In this document: positions 25,145 through 34,107 of the stretch, one piece after another
How the letters are laid out: the number at the start of each line of letters is the position of its first letter
Numbering within the stretch: position 1 is the stretch's first letter
Assembly (NCBI GenBank): GCA_019352035.1
Contig: JABBNZ010000015.1
Location: 1-64,000 of the forward strand
Source of the DNA: Pseudomonadota bacterium
Lineage (GTDB): Bacteria > Pseudomonadota > Gammaproteobacteria > Steroidobacterales > Steroidobacteraceae
Length of the DNA: 64,000 bases
Reading direction: 5' to 3'
Position numbers and translations under genes: made by a program
The notes under the pieces: model-generated
The model's database searches: none
Seen by the model: only the letters and a program-made list of their open reading frames with translations
What the model was told of the DNA's origin: nothing

Positions 25145-26619
25145 AGATTGACGCAGTTGCGCAGCTCCCGGGCGACATCGCTGGCGAGCAGCCCCCGCTG
25201 TCCCGTGCGGGCCGCTGCATCTCCCGCCATGGCATGCACCAGGACGCCCACCCTGGCCGCGAGCCAGGGGTCGCGGCACTGCCCGAGGATTCCCGCGATC
25301 GTCCCGGTCAGCACATCGCCCATACCCGCCGTGGCCATGCCGGGATTGCCGCGCTCGCAGAGCGCCGGAGTACGCCCCGGCGCGCCGACGAGAGTCCCGG
25401 CCCCCTTGAGGACGACCGTCCCGCGATAACGCGCGACGAGATGCTCGAGAGCGGCAAGCCGGTCCCGTTGGATCTCACGGGTATCCACCCCCAGCAGGCG
25501 CGCGGCCTCGCCTGGATGAGGCGTGAGGATCCAATCCTCGCGCGCGGGCGTGCGCGATTCCGCCACGATGTTGAGCGCGTCCGCATCGACCACGAGCGGT
25601 TTGCCGGAGCGCAGGACTGTCTCGAGCGCTCTGCGCGCCCACGGCGAGCGGCCGAGTCCAGGACCGATTGCGATCACATCGGCCCGCTCGCCCGCCTCGG
25701 CCAGCGCCTCCGTTTCCTCGAGCGGCAGGCAGATGAGCTCCGGCCGGCCCGCGGAGATCGCCGCCACGTTTTCCGGCGCCACGGCCACCGTGACCAGACC
25801 GGCGCCGACGCGCAGACAGGCCTCCCCGGCCAGCCGTACGGCCCCCGGCATGCCCGCCCCCCCTCCCACGATCAGCACGCGGCCGAAATCGCCCTTGTGG
25901 GACGAGCGCGCGCGGCGCGGCAGCGCCTGTTGGATGGCTGACTCCAGGATGCGCTCGAGGCGCGCCGGGGGCCCGCCCGCCGCCTCCGGCGTGATCTCCA
26001 GGTCGTCGAAGAACACCGTGCCGGTGAATTCAGGCCCATCGCCGATGAACAGACCCGTCTTCAATCCGACGAACGTGACGGTGCAATCCGCGCGCACGGT
26101 CTCCCCGAGCGGCACACCAGTGTCGCTGTCGAGGCCGGATGGAACATCGACCGCAAGCACGGGACGTCCCGAGCTGTTGATGTCGCGGATGACGCGCGCC
26201 GCCTCCTCGCGCGCGGGCCCGCGCAGCCCCGTGCCCAACAGGGCATCGACGATCACTTCGCCCTGCGCCAGCCGTTCCGGCGCATAGGGTTGGACCTGAA
26301 TGCCGCTCGCGCGCAGGTCCTCGAATGCCTGACGCGCATCGCCCTGGAGCACATCGGGTGAGGCCGCAGCGAGCGCAGTCACCGTGAGGCCCGCTGCGTG
26401 CGCGAAGCGGGCGAGCACGTAGCCGTCACCGCCATTGTTGCCGGCGCCGCAGACGATGACGATGCGGTGGGAGACCGGAAAGCGAGTGCGCAGATATCTC
26501 AACGCGGCCTCGCCTGCCCGCTTCATCAGGGTGTAGCCGGGAACGCCGAGCGTCTCGATGGCGTAGGCATCGAGCGCGCGCACTTCAGCGGTCGAGTAGA
26601 GGCAGACTGGCAGCGCCAT
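25141..26619 (-). CDS. nnr: Bifunctional NAD(P)H-hydrate repair enzyme (epimerase/dehydratase)
   Basis: Repairs hydrated NAD(P)H. The N-terminal YjeF_N epimerase domain (about 1-215) shows VCGAGNNGGDGYVLAR and VDVPSGLDSDTG. The C-terminal ADP-dependent dehydratase domain (about 225-490) has SSHKGDFGRVLIVGGGAGMPGA (here split by its glycines), LTPHPGEAARLLG, VLKGAGTL and NPGMATAGMGDVLTG. Length 492 is normal. ATG at 26619 lies six bases downstream of a TATAAT, hinting at a leaderless message. It leads the tsaE-ami-mutL superoperon. Confidence 0.96.
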   Translation of the reverse strand: MALPVCLYSTAEVRALDAYAIETLGVPGYTLMKRAGEAALRYLRTRFPVSHRIVIVCGAGNNGGDGYVLARFAHAAGLTVTALAAASPDVLQGDARQAFEDLRASGIQVQPYAPERLAQGEVIVDALLGTGLRGPAREEAARVIRDINSSGRPVLAVDVPSGLDSDTGVPLGETVRADCTVTFVGLKTGLFIGDGPEFTGTVFFDDLEITPEAAGGPPARLERILESAIQQALPRRARSSHKGDFGRVLIVGGGAGMPGAVRLAGEACLRVGAGLVTVAVAPENVAAISAGRPELICLPLEETEALAEAGERADVIAIGPGLGRSPWARRALETVLRSGKPLVVDADALNIVAESRTPAREDWILTPHPGEAARLLGVDTREIQRDRLAALEHLVARYRGTVVLKGAGTLVGAPGRTPALCERGNPGMATAGMGDVLTGTIAGILGQCRDPWLAARVGVLVHAMAGDAAARTGQRGLLASDVARELRNCVNL

Positions 26620-26625
26620 GGGCCG

Positions 26626-26631
26626 ATTATA
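26626..26631 (-). promoter_or_regulatory. -10 element (TATAAT) for nnr
   Basis: A perfect TATAAT on the reverse strand, with six bases before the nnr ATG. No good -35 is visible. A start of transcription at or one base from the ATG is expected from the usual -10 spacing. Confidence 0.5.
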
Positions 26632-26642
26632 CTGATATGAAG

Positions 26643-26746
26643 CGCTGGATCCGGGCTCCTGCCCGGCCCAGCGCGCGTTGAGCCAAAAAGCGCGGTCTTT
26701 GCCTCAACGCCCGCCACCTGCGGCGGCGGGGCACATCCTGTGCCCG
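26643..26746. repeat. Run of four adjacent hairpins between nnr and queG
   Basis: Successive inverted repeats: GCGCTGG/CCAGCGC (26643-26675) enclosing CCGGGC-TCCT-GCCCGG; CGTTGAG/CTCAACG (26677-26710); CCCGCC/GGCGGG (about 26711-26731); and GGGCACA-TCC-TGTGCCC (26730-26746). The arms differ from each other. They fill nearly all of the divergent nnr/queG intergenic space, so they would lie in the queG leader or upstream of the nnr promoter. Confidence 0.65.
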
Positions 26747-26799
26747 CGCTGCCAGCTGCGTGCGTGCGCAGTGCTCGGCAACCGGCCGGAGTGAGGACT

Positions 26800-27897
26800 A
26801 TGACCCAACCACGGCATGTGGACCCGGCAGCGGCCAAGCGCCAGCTCGCGGCTCGGGCTCGGGAGCTGGGCTTCGAACGCATCGGCGTGGCGCCCATCGA
26901 CATCCCGGAGGACGAGCGGCACCTGCTGCGCTGGCTCGATGACGGCTTTCATGGCGAGATGCACTACATGCGCCGCCATGGCCTCATGCGCAGCCGGCCG
27001 CGGGATCTCATGCCGGGGACTCTCCGTGTGATCAGTGCCCGGATGGACTACTGGCCGGGAGAGGCCCGAGCGCCCGAAGCGGTGCTGGAGGATGCCGAGA
27101 CCGGCTACATCTCGCGCTACGCGCTCGGGCGCGACTATCACAAGGTGTTGCGCGGAGCGCTGGCGCGGCTCGCCACGGACCTCGCGCGGGAGATCGGGCC
27201 ATTCGGCTACCGTGTCTGCGTCGACAGCGCTCCGGTGCTGGAGAAGGCGCTCGCCCGCGACGCGGGGCTGGGTTGGATCGGTAAGCACACCAACCTGATC
27301 GCGCGGGATGCGGGATCGTGGTTCTTCCTGGGGGAGATCCTGACAGACCTGCCGCTGCCGCAGGACGAGCCGGCGAGCGCGCATTGCGGCACCTGCACCG
27401 CCTGCATCGCGGCCTGTCCGACGGCGGCGATCGTGGCGCCGTACCGGCTGGATGCGCGCCGCTGCATCGCCTATCTCACAATCGAGCATCACAGCGCCAT
27501 TCCGGTGGAGCTGCGGCCGGCGATCGGCAACCGGATCTACGGCTGCGATGATTGTCAGCTCGTCTGTCCGTGGAACAAGTTCTCGCACGCGGCTTCGCAT
27601 CCGGATTTCAAGGTGCGCCATGGGCTGGATGCGGCGCGGCTGACGGAGCTCTTCGGATGGACCGAGGCGCAGTTCGAGGAGCGGATGCGCGGGTCGGCGA
27701 TTTATCGCATCGGCTATGAGAAATGGCTGCGCAACCTCGCGGTGGCGCTGGGGAATGCGCCGGCTTCGGAGGCGGTGATCGCCGCGCTCGAGGGACGCCG
27801 GGAGGGAGCATCGGAGCTGGTGCGGGAGCACATCGATTGGGCACTATCCGAGCACCGCCGTCGCGCCGCCAACCTCCTAAGCTACAGCGCGAGCTGA
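26800..27897 (+). CDS. queG: QueG, epoxyqueuosine reductase
   Basis: Cobalamin- and iron-sulfur-dependent enzyme that converts epoxyqueuosine to queuosine in tRNA. The 365-residue protein has the N-terminal cobalamin-binding domain, then C196, C199, C202, C206 (CGTCTACIAACPT) and C222, C249, C252, C256 for two [4Fe-4S] clusters, with IGKHTNLI (160-167) before them. ATG at 26800 follows GAGGA; an upstream in-frame ATG adds 20 poorly conserved residues. It is divergent from nnr as in E. coli. The 3' end overlaps panC by 16 nt, convergent. Confidence 0.95.
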   Translation: MTQPRHVDPAAAKRQLAARARELGFERIGVAPIDIPEDERHLLRWLDDGFHGEMHYMRRHGLMRSRPRDLMPGTLRVISARMDYWPGEARAPEAVLEDAETGYISRYALGRDYHKVLRGALARLATDLAREIGPFGYRVCVDSAPVLEKALARDAGLGWIGKHTNLIARDAGSWFFLGEILTDLPLPQDEPASAHCGTCTACIAACPTAAIVAPYRLDARRCIAYLTIEHHSAIPVELRPAIGNRIYGCDDCQLVCPWNKFSHAASHPDFKVRHGLDAARLTELFGWTEAQFEERMRGSAIYRIGYEKWLRNLAVALGNAPASEAVIAALEGRREGASELVREHIDWALSEHRRRAANLLSYSAS

Positions 27898-28730
27898 AGG
27901 TTATCGATCAGGCGGGCGCGGCCGAGGCGCGCGGCGGTGAGAACCACGAAGTGGCGGGTGTCGGCGTCGGGAGGGCCGAGGTCGTCGGCGCGGCGGACGG
28001 CAAAGTAGTCGGGGCGCAAGCCGGAGCGCTCCAGCGAGTCCGTGCCGACGCGCTCGATGGCGGCGAAATCCTTGTCCGCGGCGCGCAAACGCTCCACTGC
28101 CGCCGATAGAGTCTGATGGATGAGGGGCGCTTTGCGGCGCTCATCGTCGGTGAGGTACTGATTGCGCGAGCTCATGGCGAGGCCATCGGCCTCGCGCACG
28201 GTGGGGGCGCCGATGAGGGTGACCGGCATGCACAGGTCGGTCACCATCCGCCGGATGATGGTCAGCTGTTGGAAGTCTTTTTCCCCGAATACGGCGACAT
28301 CGGGCTCGACTATGTGGAAAAGCTTCGCCACGACGGTCGTGACGCCCTCGAAGTGCCCAGGGCGGAACTCGCCGCAAAGGGTGTCAGAGAGGCCGGGTAC
28401 CGCGACCCGCGTCGCCCGCTCCGACCCATTGGGATAGATCTCGGCAACCTCGGGCATGAACATCAGGTTGCAGCCGGCTTCGGCCAGCATGCGCGCATCC
28501 TGGGCCGGCGTGCGCGGATAGTGCGCGAAATCCTCGTTCGGCCCGAACTGCATGGGATTGACGAAGATGCTCGCCACGAAGCGCTCGCCATGGCTGCGCG
28601 CGGCCTCGATGAGACTCACGTGGCCGGTGTGGAGATTTCCCATGGTGGGAACGAAGGCGATGCGCCGCCCCTCGGCGCGCCAGCGGCGCACGCGCTCGCG
28701 CACCGCCGAAATGGTGGTGGCCGTCTCCAT
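27882..28730 (-). CDS. panC: Pantothenate synthetase
   Basis: Joins pantoate and beta-alanine with ATP. The 282-residue protein shows PTMGNLHTGHVSLI with the HxGH nucleotide motif, FVNPMQFGPNED, GEKDFQQL and SSRNQYL (KMSKS equivalent). ATG at 28730 is chosen because it begins just before the conserved domain; a longer frame upstream runs antisense-like through panB. It lies five bases after panB, in one operon. Confidence 0.96.
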   Translation of the reverse strand: METATTISAVRERVRRWRAEGRRIAFVPTMGNLHTGHVSLIEAARSHGERFVASIFVNPMQFGPNEDFAHYPRTPAQDARMLAEAGCNLMFMPEVAEIYPNGSERATRVAVPGLSDTLCGEFRPGHFEGVTTVVAKLFHIVEPDVAVFGEKDFQQLTIIRRMVTDLCMPVTLIGAPTVREADGLAMSSRNQYLTDDERRKAPLIHQTLSAAVERLRAADKDFAAIERVGTDSLERSGLRPDYFAVRRADDLGPPDADTRHFVVLTAARLGRARLIDNLQLAL

Positions 28731-28735
28731 CCCCG

Positions 28736-29563
28736 TCAGAAGCAGTGCTCCGGGGCCGGATAGGCGCCCGAGCGGACGGCCTCCACGTAGCGCTTCAACG
28801 CCTCGCGGTTGCTGCCGGCGCCTTTCATGAAGTCCTGTACGAAGCGCGGCTTGCGGCCGGTGGTGATGTCCAGCATGTCGTAGACGACCAGGATCTGTCC
28901 GTCCGTGTGAGGTCCGGCGCCGATGCCGATGACCGGCACGTGCAACTCCTCCGTGATCGCCTTCCCGAGGTCCGCGGGGATGCATTCGAGAAGCACGATG
29001 TCGGCCCCCGCGGACTCGAGCCGCTTGGCGTTCTCGATCATCTGCGCGGCGGCGTCGCGCTCGCGGCCCTGCACGCGAAAGCCGCCGGTCTTGTGCACGG
29101 ACTGGGGTCTCAAGCCGAGGTGCGCGCAGACGGCGATGTCGTGACCGGCGAGGAATTCGACGATCTCCGCCTGGGTGCCGCCGCTCTCGAGCTTCACCAT
29201 CTTGGCGCCGCCTTCCTGCATGAGGCGCACGGCATTCTCGAGCGCCCGGTCCTTCGACGGATAGCTCATGAACGGCAGGTCGGCCATGAGGAACGGCCGA
29301 TGCAGGCCGCGCGCCACCGCGCGGGTGTGGTAGACGATGTCATCCATCGTCACCGGCACGGTCGTATCGTGGCCCTGAATGACCATGCCCAGCGAGTCGC
29401 CGACCAGCACGACATCGACATCCGCCTCGTCCAGCAGCACCGCGAAGCTCGCGTCGTAGCAGGTGAGGCTCGCAATTTTTTTTCCGTCCGCCTTCATGCG
29501 CGCGAGCGTGCTCAACGTCACCGGCTGGCGGTCGGAATCGCGAAGCTGCAGGTGTGTGTACAT
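28736..29563 (-). CDS. panB: 3-methyl-2-oxobutanoate hydroxymethyltransferase
   Basis: Makes ketopantoate from alpha-ketoisovalerate and methylene-THF. The 275-residue protein has SLTCYDASFA (32-41), VGDSLGM (54-60) with a metal-ligand Asp, KLESGG, VCAHLGLRPQ and GIGAGPHTDGQILV. It precedes panC and follows the nucleoside kinase gene by nine bases. panD is not in the window. Confidence 0.96.
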   Translation of the reverse strand: MYTHLQLRDSDRQPVTLSTLARMKADGKKIASLTCYDASFAVLLDEADVDVVLVGDSLGMVIQGHDTTVPVTMDDIVYHTRAVARGLHRPFLMADLPFMSYPSKDRALENAVRLMQEGGAKMVKLESGGTQAEIVEFLAGHDIAVCAHLGLRPQSVHKTGGFRVQGRERDAAAQMIENAKRLESAGADIVLLECIPADLGKAITEELHVPVIGIGAGPHTDGQILVVYDMLDITTGRKPRFVQDFMKGAGSNREALKRYVEAVRSGAYPAPEHCF

Positions 29564-29572
29564 GAGGGCAGT

Positions 29573-30232
29573 CTAGCCTTTGCCGAGAGGGCTGCGCATC
29601 GGGTTGTAATAGAGGCGCCCGCGCTTCATGCGCCGGATCGCGGTCAGCAGCTCCTCATAATCCGCGGCGTTGTTGACCGGATCGATGGAGGCGGCGTTGA
29701 CGATGAGAAGCGCAGCGGTCTCGAACTCATGGAAGAAGCGCGCATAAGCCTCATTGAGCCGCACCAGGTAATCGCGGTCGATGTACTGCTCGTAGCCGAT
29801 GCCGCGCCTCGCGATGCGCTCGAGGAGCACATCCACGGGGGCCTGCAGATACACAACGAGATCGGGCTTCGGCGCCTGCACGTCGAGCCTGGCGTAGATC
29901 TGCTCGTAGAGGGCGAACTCCGCATCGTCCAGCGTCAGCCGCGCGAACAGGCGATCCTTGTCCAAGAGGTAATCCGCCACCCGAACCGGGGCGAAGAGGT
30001 CCTGCTGGTTCAGGGCGCCGAGCTGCTGGCAGCGCTGGAACAGGAAATAAAGCTGCGCCGGCAGCGCACCCGCGCGCGGATGCTTGTAGAAGCGCTCGAG
30101 AAACGGGTTCTGCGCCGCATCCTCCAGCACGGGCTGTGCCGACAGGCTCTCGGCCAGACGCCGGGCAAGGCTGGTCTTGCCGACACCGATCGACCCTTCC
30201 ACCACGATGAACTGGTGCTCCGCCCCGGTCAT
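29573..30232 (-). CDS. Deoxynucleoside kinase (dAK/dGK-type)
   Basis: P-loop kinase phosphorylating deoxynucleosides, substrate not determinable here. The 219-residue protein has VEGSIGVGKTSLA (11-23), QLYFLFQRCQQL, the DRLFA/DRD-Y region (YIDRDYLVRLNEAY) and the lid RIARRGIGYEQ. A kinase of this type lies between folK and panB in several gamma-proteobacteria. The ends are about 25 nt from folK and nine from panB, so it is in the operon. Confidence 0.85.
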   Translation of the reverse strand: MTGAEHQFIVVEGSIGVGKTSLARRLAESLSAQPVLEDAAQNPFLERFYKHPRAGALPAQLYFLFQRCQQLGALNQQDLFAPVRVADYLLDKDRLFARLTLDDAEFALYEQIYARLDVQAPKPDLVVYLQAPVDVLLERIARRGIGYEQYIDRDYLVRLNEAYARFFHEFETAALLIVNAASIDPVNNAADYEELLTAIRRMKRGRLYYNPMRSPLGKG

Positions 30233-30257
30233 TGATCACGCCGTCTTCTAGTCGGAT

Positions 30258-30770
30258 TCAGGGCTCGCCCAGGCGTTCGAGGCCCTCGGGCGTGACACGC
30301 CCTCTGAGCTCGGCCACCCGGCCGAGCCCGGGCACATCGAGCTCCGGGGCGAGGTCGGCAAGAGGATACAGAACGAAGTTCCGCTCCACTATCCCACTAT
30401 GGGGGAGCGTCAAGCCCGGCTCCTCGCGCCGCTCCCGGCCGTAGACCAGGAGGTCGAGGTCGATGACCCGCGGTCCCCAGCGCTCGCGCTCCGCAGGTCG
30501 GCCGAGCGCCCTTTCCAGGGCCTGCAGCTCACCGAGGAGCGTGCGGGCATCGAGCTGGGTGAGGATCCCGGCCACCGCATTGGTGAAGTCCGGTTGCGGC
30601 ACCGGACCAAAAGGCTTGGATCGGTAGAGCGGCGAAACGCGCACGAGCCGCGTGCAAGCCAGGGCTTGCAGGCCGGCGCAGGCTCGCCGCACCTGGGCAT
30701 TCGGCTCCTGGAGATTGCTGCCGAGGCCGATGTATGCGGGCTGCCAGATCGCCAGTGGCGGCCTCCTCAC
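30258..30770 (-). CDS. folK: FolK, 6-hydroxymethyl-7,8-dihydropterin pyrophosphokinase
   Basis: Pyrophosphorylates hydroxymethyldihydropterin in folate synthesis. The 170-residue protein has AYIGLGSNLQ (12-21), RSKPFGPVPQPDFTNAV, and RWGPRVIDLDLLVYG with the metal-binding DLDLL. GTG at 30770 overlaps the pcnB stop (GTGA); a longer frame upstream is out-of-frame pcnB. Confidence 0.94.
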   Translation of the reverse strand: MRRPPLAIWQPAYIGLGSNLQEPNAQVRRACAGLQALACTRLVRVSPLYRSKPFGPVPQPDFTNAVAGILTQLDARTLLGELQALERALGRPAERERWGPRVIDLDLLVYGRERREEPGLTLPHSGIVERNFVLYPLADLAPELDVPGLGRVAELRGRVTPEGLERLGEP

Positions 30771-32314
30771 GAAGCCCGGGGACCGCGTCGACCCCTGCGG
30801 CGCCGGCGGCCCGTCCTCGAACGCTCCGGCCGCGGCCCGGTCCTCTGGGAGAGCGCATCCGCCATGTTCCCCTGCTCCTCGTGCGGTACCTCCTGCACCT
30901 GGGTCCACCAGCGCGCCATTTCCGGCGAGGCGAGCCCCAGCTCCGCCCGCAGCAACAGCAGGTCGTAGGCTGCACGGAACCGCGGATGCGTGAGAAGGCG
31001 CAGCGCGCGCCGTCCGCTCGGGTGCTCGAGGCGCGGCTGCAGCGCGAACATCTCGCTCAGCCCGAGCGAGAAGCGCCGAGGAATGGCGAGATGCGCCTGC
31101 GCATTACGCACCGCACGGTCGCAGGCCTCCACGATGGCCGAGAGCTCGTGCCACTTCTCGGGCGGCATCGACTCGATGATCTCGGCGATGGGACCGTAGA
31201 GGAGGAGCGCCAGGAGAAAAGTGGGTGTCAACGGCCGGCCGGCGGCGGCGCGAGCATCCGTGTTGGCCAGGCCCTTCAGCAGCAACTGCTCGACCAGCCC
31301 GCCCGAGTGCGAGGCGAGATACGCATCCACGCTCGGCAGGAGTTGCGCCAGAAGCCCCCGGCGGCGCAGGACTTCCAGGCTCTTGGCCCCGTGACCCGTG
31401 AGAAACAGCTTCAGCATCTCATCGAAGAGCCGCGCCGGCGGCACCCCGGCCAGAAGCTCCCGAAGCGTCCCGACGGGCTCGGCGGTCTGCCGGTCGATCT
31501 CGAAGCCGAGCTTCGCCTCGAAGCGGGCTGCGCGCAGCATGCGCACCGGATCCTCGCGAAACCGCGTCTCCGGCTCGCCGATGAGGCGCAGGCGCCTGGC
31601 GGCGATGTCCTCCATGCCGCCGACGTAGTCCCAAATGGAGAAGTCGGCGATATTGTAGTAGAGGGAATTGGCCGTGAAATCCCGGCGCCAGACATCCTCG
31701 TCGATCGTGCCGTAGACGTTGTCCCGCAGGATGCGGCCGGTCTCATCGAACCTGCGCTCCGAATCCGCATGAAGAGGCGGCCGCGCTTCCCGGGCGAACG
31801 CCTGGACGGGAGCGGCCTCGGCCGGTGCCGCCCTCAGCTCCGGCTCATCGAGCTGCGACTCATCGAGGTCCGGCTCATCGAGCTCCGGCGCTTCGCCGTC
31901 TTCCGGGTCGGCATCCGCGAGCGGCTCCTCGCCCTGCGAGGGCGCGCTCGCCGCGCGGAAGGTCGCGACCTCGATGATCTCCTGGCCGAAAAAGACGTGC
32001 GCCAGGCGGAAGCGCCGGCCCACCAGCCGGCAGTTGCGGAAGAGCCGCTTGACCTGCTCCGGCAGCGCGTCCGTCGCCACGTCGAAATCCTTCGGCTCCA
32101 TGCCGAGCAGGAGATCCCGCACGCAGCCGCCGACCAGGAATCCCTGGAATCCGGCGTCCTTCAGGCGGTAAAGCACGCGTAAGGCGTTGGGCAAGATATG
32201 CGACCGCGAGATCGTGTGTTCGGCCCGCGGGATCACCCGGGGCTTGGCCGCGGGTGCGACGATGCGCTCTTGGGGGGCGTTCAATTCCTGGCTTTCAGCT
32301 TGAGCATTGGACAC
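30767..32314 (-). CDS. pcnB: Poly(A) polymerase I
   Basis: Adds 3' poly(A) tails that promote RNA decay. The 515-residue protein has GFLVGGCVRDLLLG (57-70), the catalytic KDFDVAT (75-81), RRDFTANSLYY (210-220) and the basic C-terminal tail RTGRRRRRGRRGPRAS. An acidic, repeat-bearing insert (about 122-190, containing ELDEPDLDESQLDEPELR) lies between EVATFR and RRFDETG, longer than the E. coli segment. GTG at 32314 lies eight bases after a TATAAT. CCA-adding enzyme is excluded by the basic tail and operon position. Confidence 0.93.
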   Translation of the reverse strand: MSNAQAESQELNAPQERIVAPAAKPRVIPRAEHTISRSHILPNALRVLYRLKDAGFQGFLVGGCVRDLLLGMEPKDFDVATDALPEQVKRLFRNCRLVGRRFRLAHVFFGQEIIEVATFRAASAPSQGEEPLADADPEDGEAPELDEPDLDESQLDEPELRAAPAEAAPVQAFAREARPPLHADSERRFDETGRILRDNVYGTIDEDVWRRDFTANSLYYNIADFSIWDYVGGMEDIAARRLRLIGEPETRFREDPVRMLRAARFEAKLGFEIDRQTAEPVGTLRELLAGVPPARLFDEMLKLFLTGHGAKSLEVLRRRGLLAQLLPSVDAYLASHSGGLVEQLLLKGLANTDARAAAGRPLTPTFLLALLLYGPIAEIIESMPPEKWHELSAIVEACDRAVRNAQAHLAIPRRFSLGLSEMFALQPRLEHPSGRRALRLLTHPRFRAAYDLLLLRAELGLASPEMARWWTQVQEVPHEEQGNMADALSQRTGPRPERSRTGRRRRRGRRGPRAS

Positions 32315-32322
32315 AGCCTTCT

Positions 32323-32328
32323 ATTATA
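32323..32328 (-). promoter_or_regulatory. -10 element (TATAAT) for pcnB
   Basis: Perfect TATAAT on the reverse strand, eight bases from the pcnB GTG, with AGAAGG between. No convincing -35. Transcription would start at or beside the GTG, so the message would be leaderless or nearly so. Confidence 0.5.
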
Positions 32329-32439
32329 CCGAGGCGGGCGCCGGTTTCCTTTTTGCTCAAAGCATTGCACGACTGGCCGATTCGCGCCCCCCGGCCCAGT
32401 CATCCAGCAGGCGCAAAGGAATGCGTGGGGGATGAAAGA

Positions 32440-34074
32440 ATGGCAGGTCCGGCAAAGCTCAGGCGCGACGCGGGAGTCATCGGGCTCCTCTACGCCAGTC
32501 TCGGCAGCATCATCGGCTCCGGATGGCTCTTCGGCGCGCTTCATGCCGCGGTGCAGGCCGGACCCTGGAGCGTCATCTCCTGGGTCATCGGCGCGGCAGC
32601 CATCCTCTTGCTCGCATTCGTGTTCGCCGAGCTGTCGACCATGTTTCCGAACTCCGGAGCCTTGGTGCACATGACCCACGTCAGCCACGGCGACCTCGTC
32701 GGCAAGATCTGGAGCTGGATCCTGTTTCTCGCCTTCGTGTCCGTGCCTCCGGTGGAGGTGAGCGCCGTCCTCACCTACTCCAACAATTACATCCCCGGCC
32801 TGATCGAGCCGCACACGGGCCTCATGACGGGCACGGGCATGGCCTGGGCGGCCCTGCTGCTCGCCGGCGTGGTGGCGCTCAATTTTCTGTCGGTGCGCTG
32901 GGTGCTGGCCATCAACAGCGCGGCGACCTGGTGGAAGCTCGTCATTCCCATCGCGACCATCGCCATCCTGATGGCGTATTCGTTTCATCCGTCCAACATG
33001 GTGCTGCACGCTTCCAGCACGCCGAAAAGCGGCATCTTCACGGCGGTGGCCACCGCCGGCATCGTGTTCAGCTTTCTGGGATTCCAGCAGGCCATCGCGC
33101 TCGCAGGCGAGACGCGCAACCCCAGCCGCTACGTGCCCATCGCGCTGATCAGCTCGGTACTGATCGGCATGGTGATCTACGTCGGTCTGCAGATCGCGTT
33201 CATCACGGCACTCAACCCCCACGACATCAGCAATGGGTGGGAGCACCTGCGCTTCACGGGGATGTTCGGCCCCCTGGCGGCGATCGCGGTCGGCGTCGGC
33301 GCGCTCTGGTGGGCCGTCGTGCTCTACGTGGATGCCATCATCTCGCCCCTCGGGACCGCATTCATCTATATCACCGGCAGCCCGCGCATCATCATGGCCG
33401 CCGGCGAGATGGGCAATGCGCCCGGACAGATGGTCCGACTCAACCGGCACGGCGTACCCTGGGCGGGACTCATCGTCACCTACGTCGTTGGCGTGGTGTT
33501 TTTCTTCCCCTTCCCCTCCTGGCAGAAGCTGGTCTCCGCCGTTTCGCTGATCACCGTGCTTTCCTACAGCATCGGGCCGGTGATATTGCTGCACCTGCGC
33601 AAGGCCATGCCGGATGCCGTACGCCCATTCCGGCTGCGCGCCGCGGGCATCATCGCGCCCATCGCCTTCGTCGCATCGAACTGGATCATCTACTGGACGG
33701 GCTATGGGGTGGCCCGGTGGATGTTCAGCGCAGTGGCCGTCTACGTCGTCGCGTATCTCGCGTGGTATCTGCTGCGCCGCCGGCCCCTGCGGGAGCTCGG
33801 CTGGCGCCAGGCCTGGTGGATCATTCCCTACCTCGGGGGCATGTGGGCGGTGAGCTATCTGGGGCCCTCGGGCGTGATGGGCGGCACGGGCAGGATCGGG
33901 TTCTTCACCGGCATGTGGATCATTGCGGGATTCAGCCTGGTCATTCTGTGGCTCGCGCTCGCCGCGGGGCAGGACGCGCAGGCCGTGCGGCAGTGCGCCG
34001 ATCACGTGAAGACGCTGGGATCGAGCGGCCTCGAATCCCGCCGGGAGACGAGGGAGCTGGAGCCCGCTCCATGA
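32440..34074 (+). CDS. APC-superfamily amino acid permease
   Basis: Inner-membrane amino acid or polyamine transporter of unknown substrate, 544 residues with about 12-14 membrane segments. The first helix contains YASLGSIIGSGWLFG, the unwound substrate-binding motif of APC proteins. A second conserved stretch is FSFLGFQQAIALAGETRNPSR. I chose ATG at 32440, just before the first helix; GTG at 32425 with AGGA upstream is an alternative. The region before it, back to pcnB, only holds the pcnB promoter. The last residues form a charged cytoplasmic tail. Confidence 0.88.
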   Translation: MAGPAKLRRDAGVIGLLYASLGSIIGSGWLFGALHAAVQAGPWSVISWVIGAAAILLLAFVFAELSTMFPNSGALVHMTHVSHGDLVGKIWSWILFLAFVSVPPVEVSAVLTYSNNYIPGLIEPHTGLMTGTGMAWAALLLAGVVALNFLSVRWVLAINSAATWWKLVIPIATIAILMAYSFHPSNMVLHASSTPKSGIFTAVATAGIVFSFLGFQQAIALAGETRNPSRYVPIALISSVLIGMVIYVGLQIAFITALNPHDISNGWEHLRFTGMFGPLAAIAVGVGALWWAVVLYVDAIISPLGTAFIYITGSPRIIMAAGEMGNAPGQMVRLNRHGVPWAGLIVTYVVGVVFFFPFPSWQKLVSAVSLITVLSYSIGPVILLHLRKAMPDAVRPFRLRAAGIIAPIAFVASNWIIYWTGYGVARWMFSAVAVYVVAYLAWYLLRRRPLRELGWRQAWWIIPYLGGMWAVSYLGPSGVMGGTGRIGFFTGMWIIAGFSLVILWLALAAGQDAQAVRQCADHVKTLGSSGLESRRETRELEPAP

Positions 34075-34107
34075 GCCGGCCCGTATGTCCTTGAAAACAA
34101 AGAATTC

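Noticed and set aside
32281-34005. 570-residue reverse open frame opposite the APC permease
   Set aside because: Charged low-complexity translation typical of the complement of a membrane-protein gene; the forward frame has real permease motifs.
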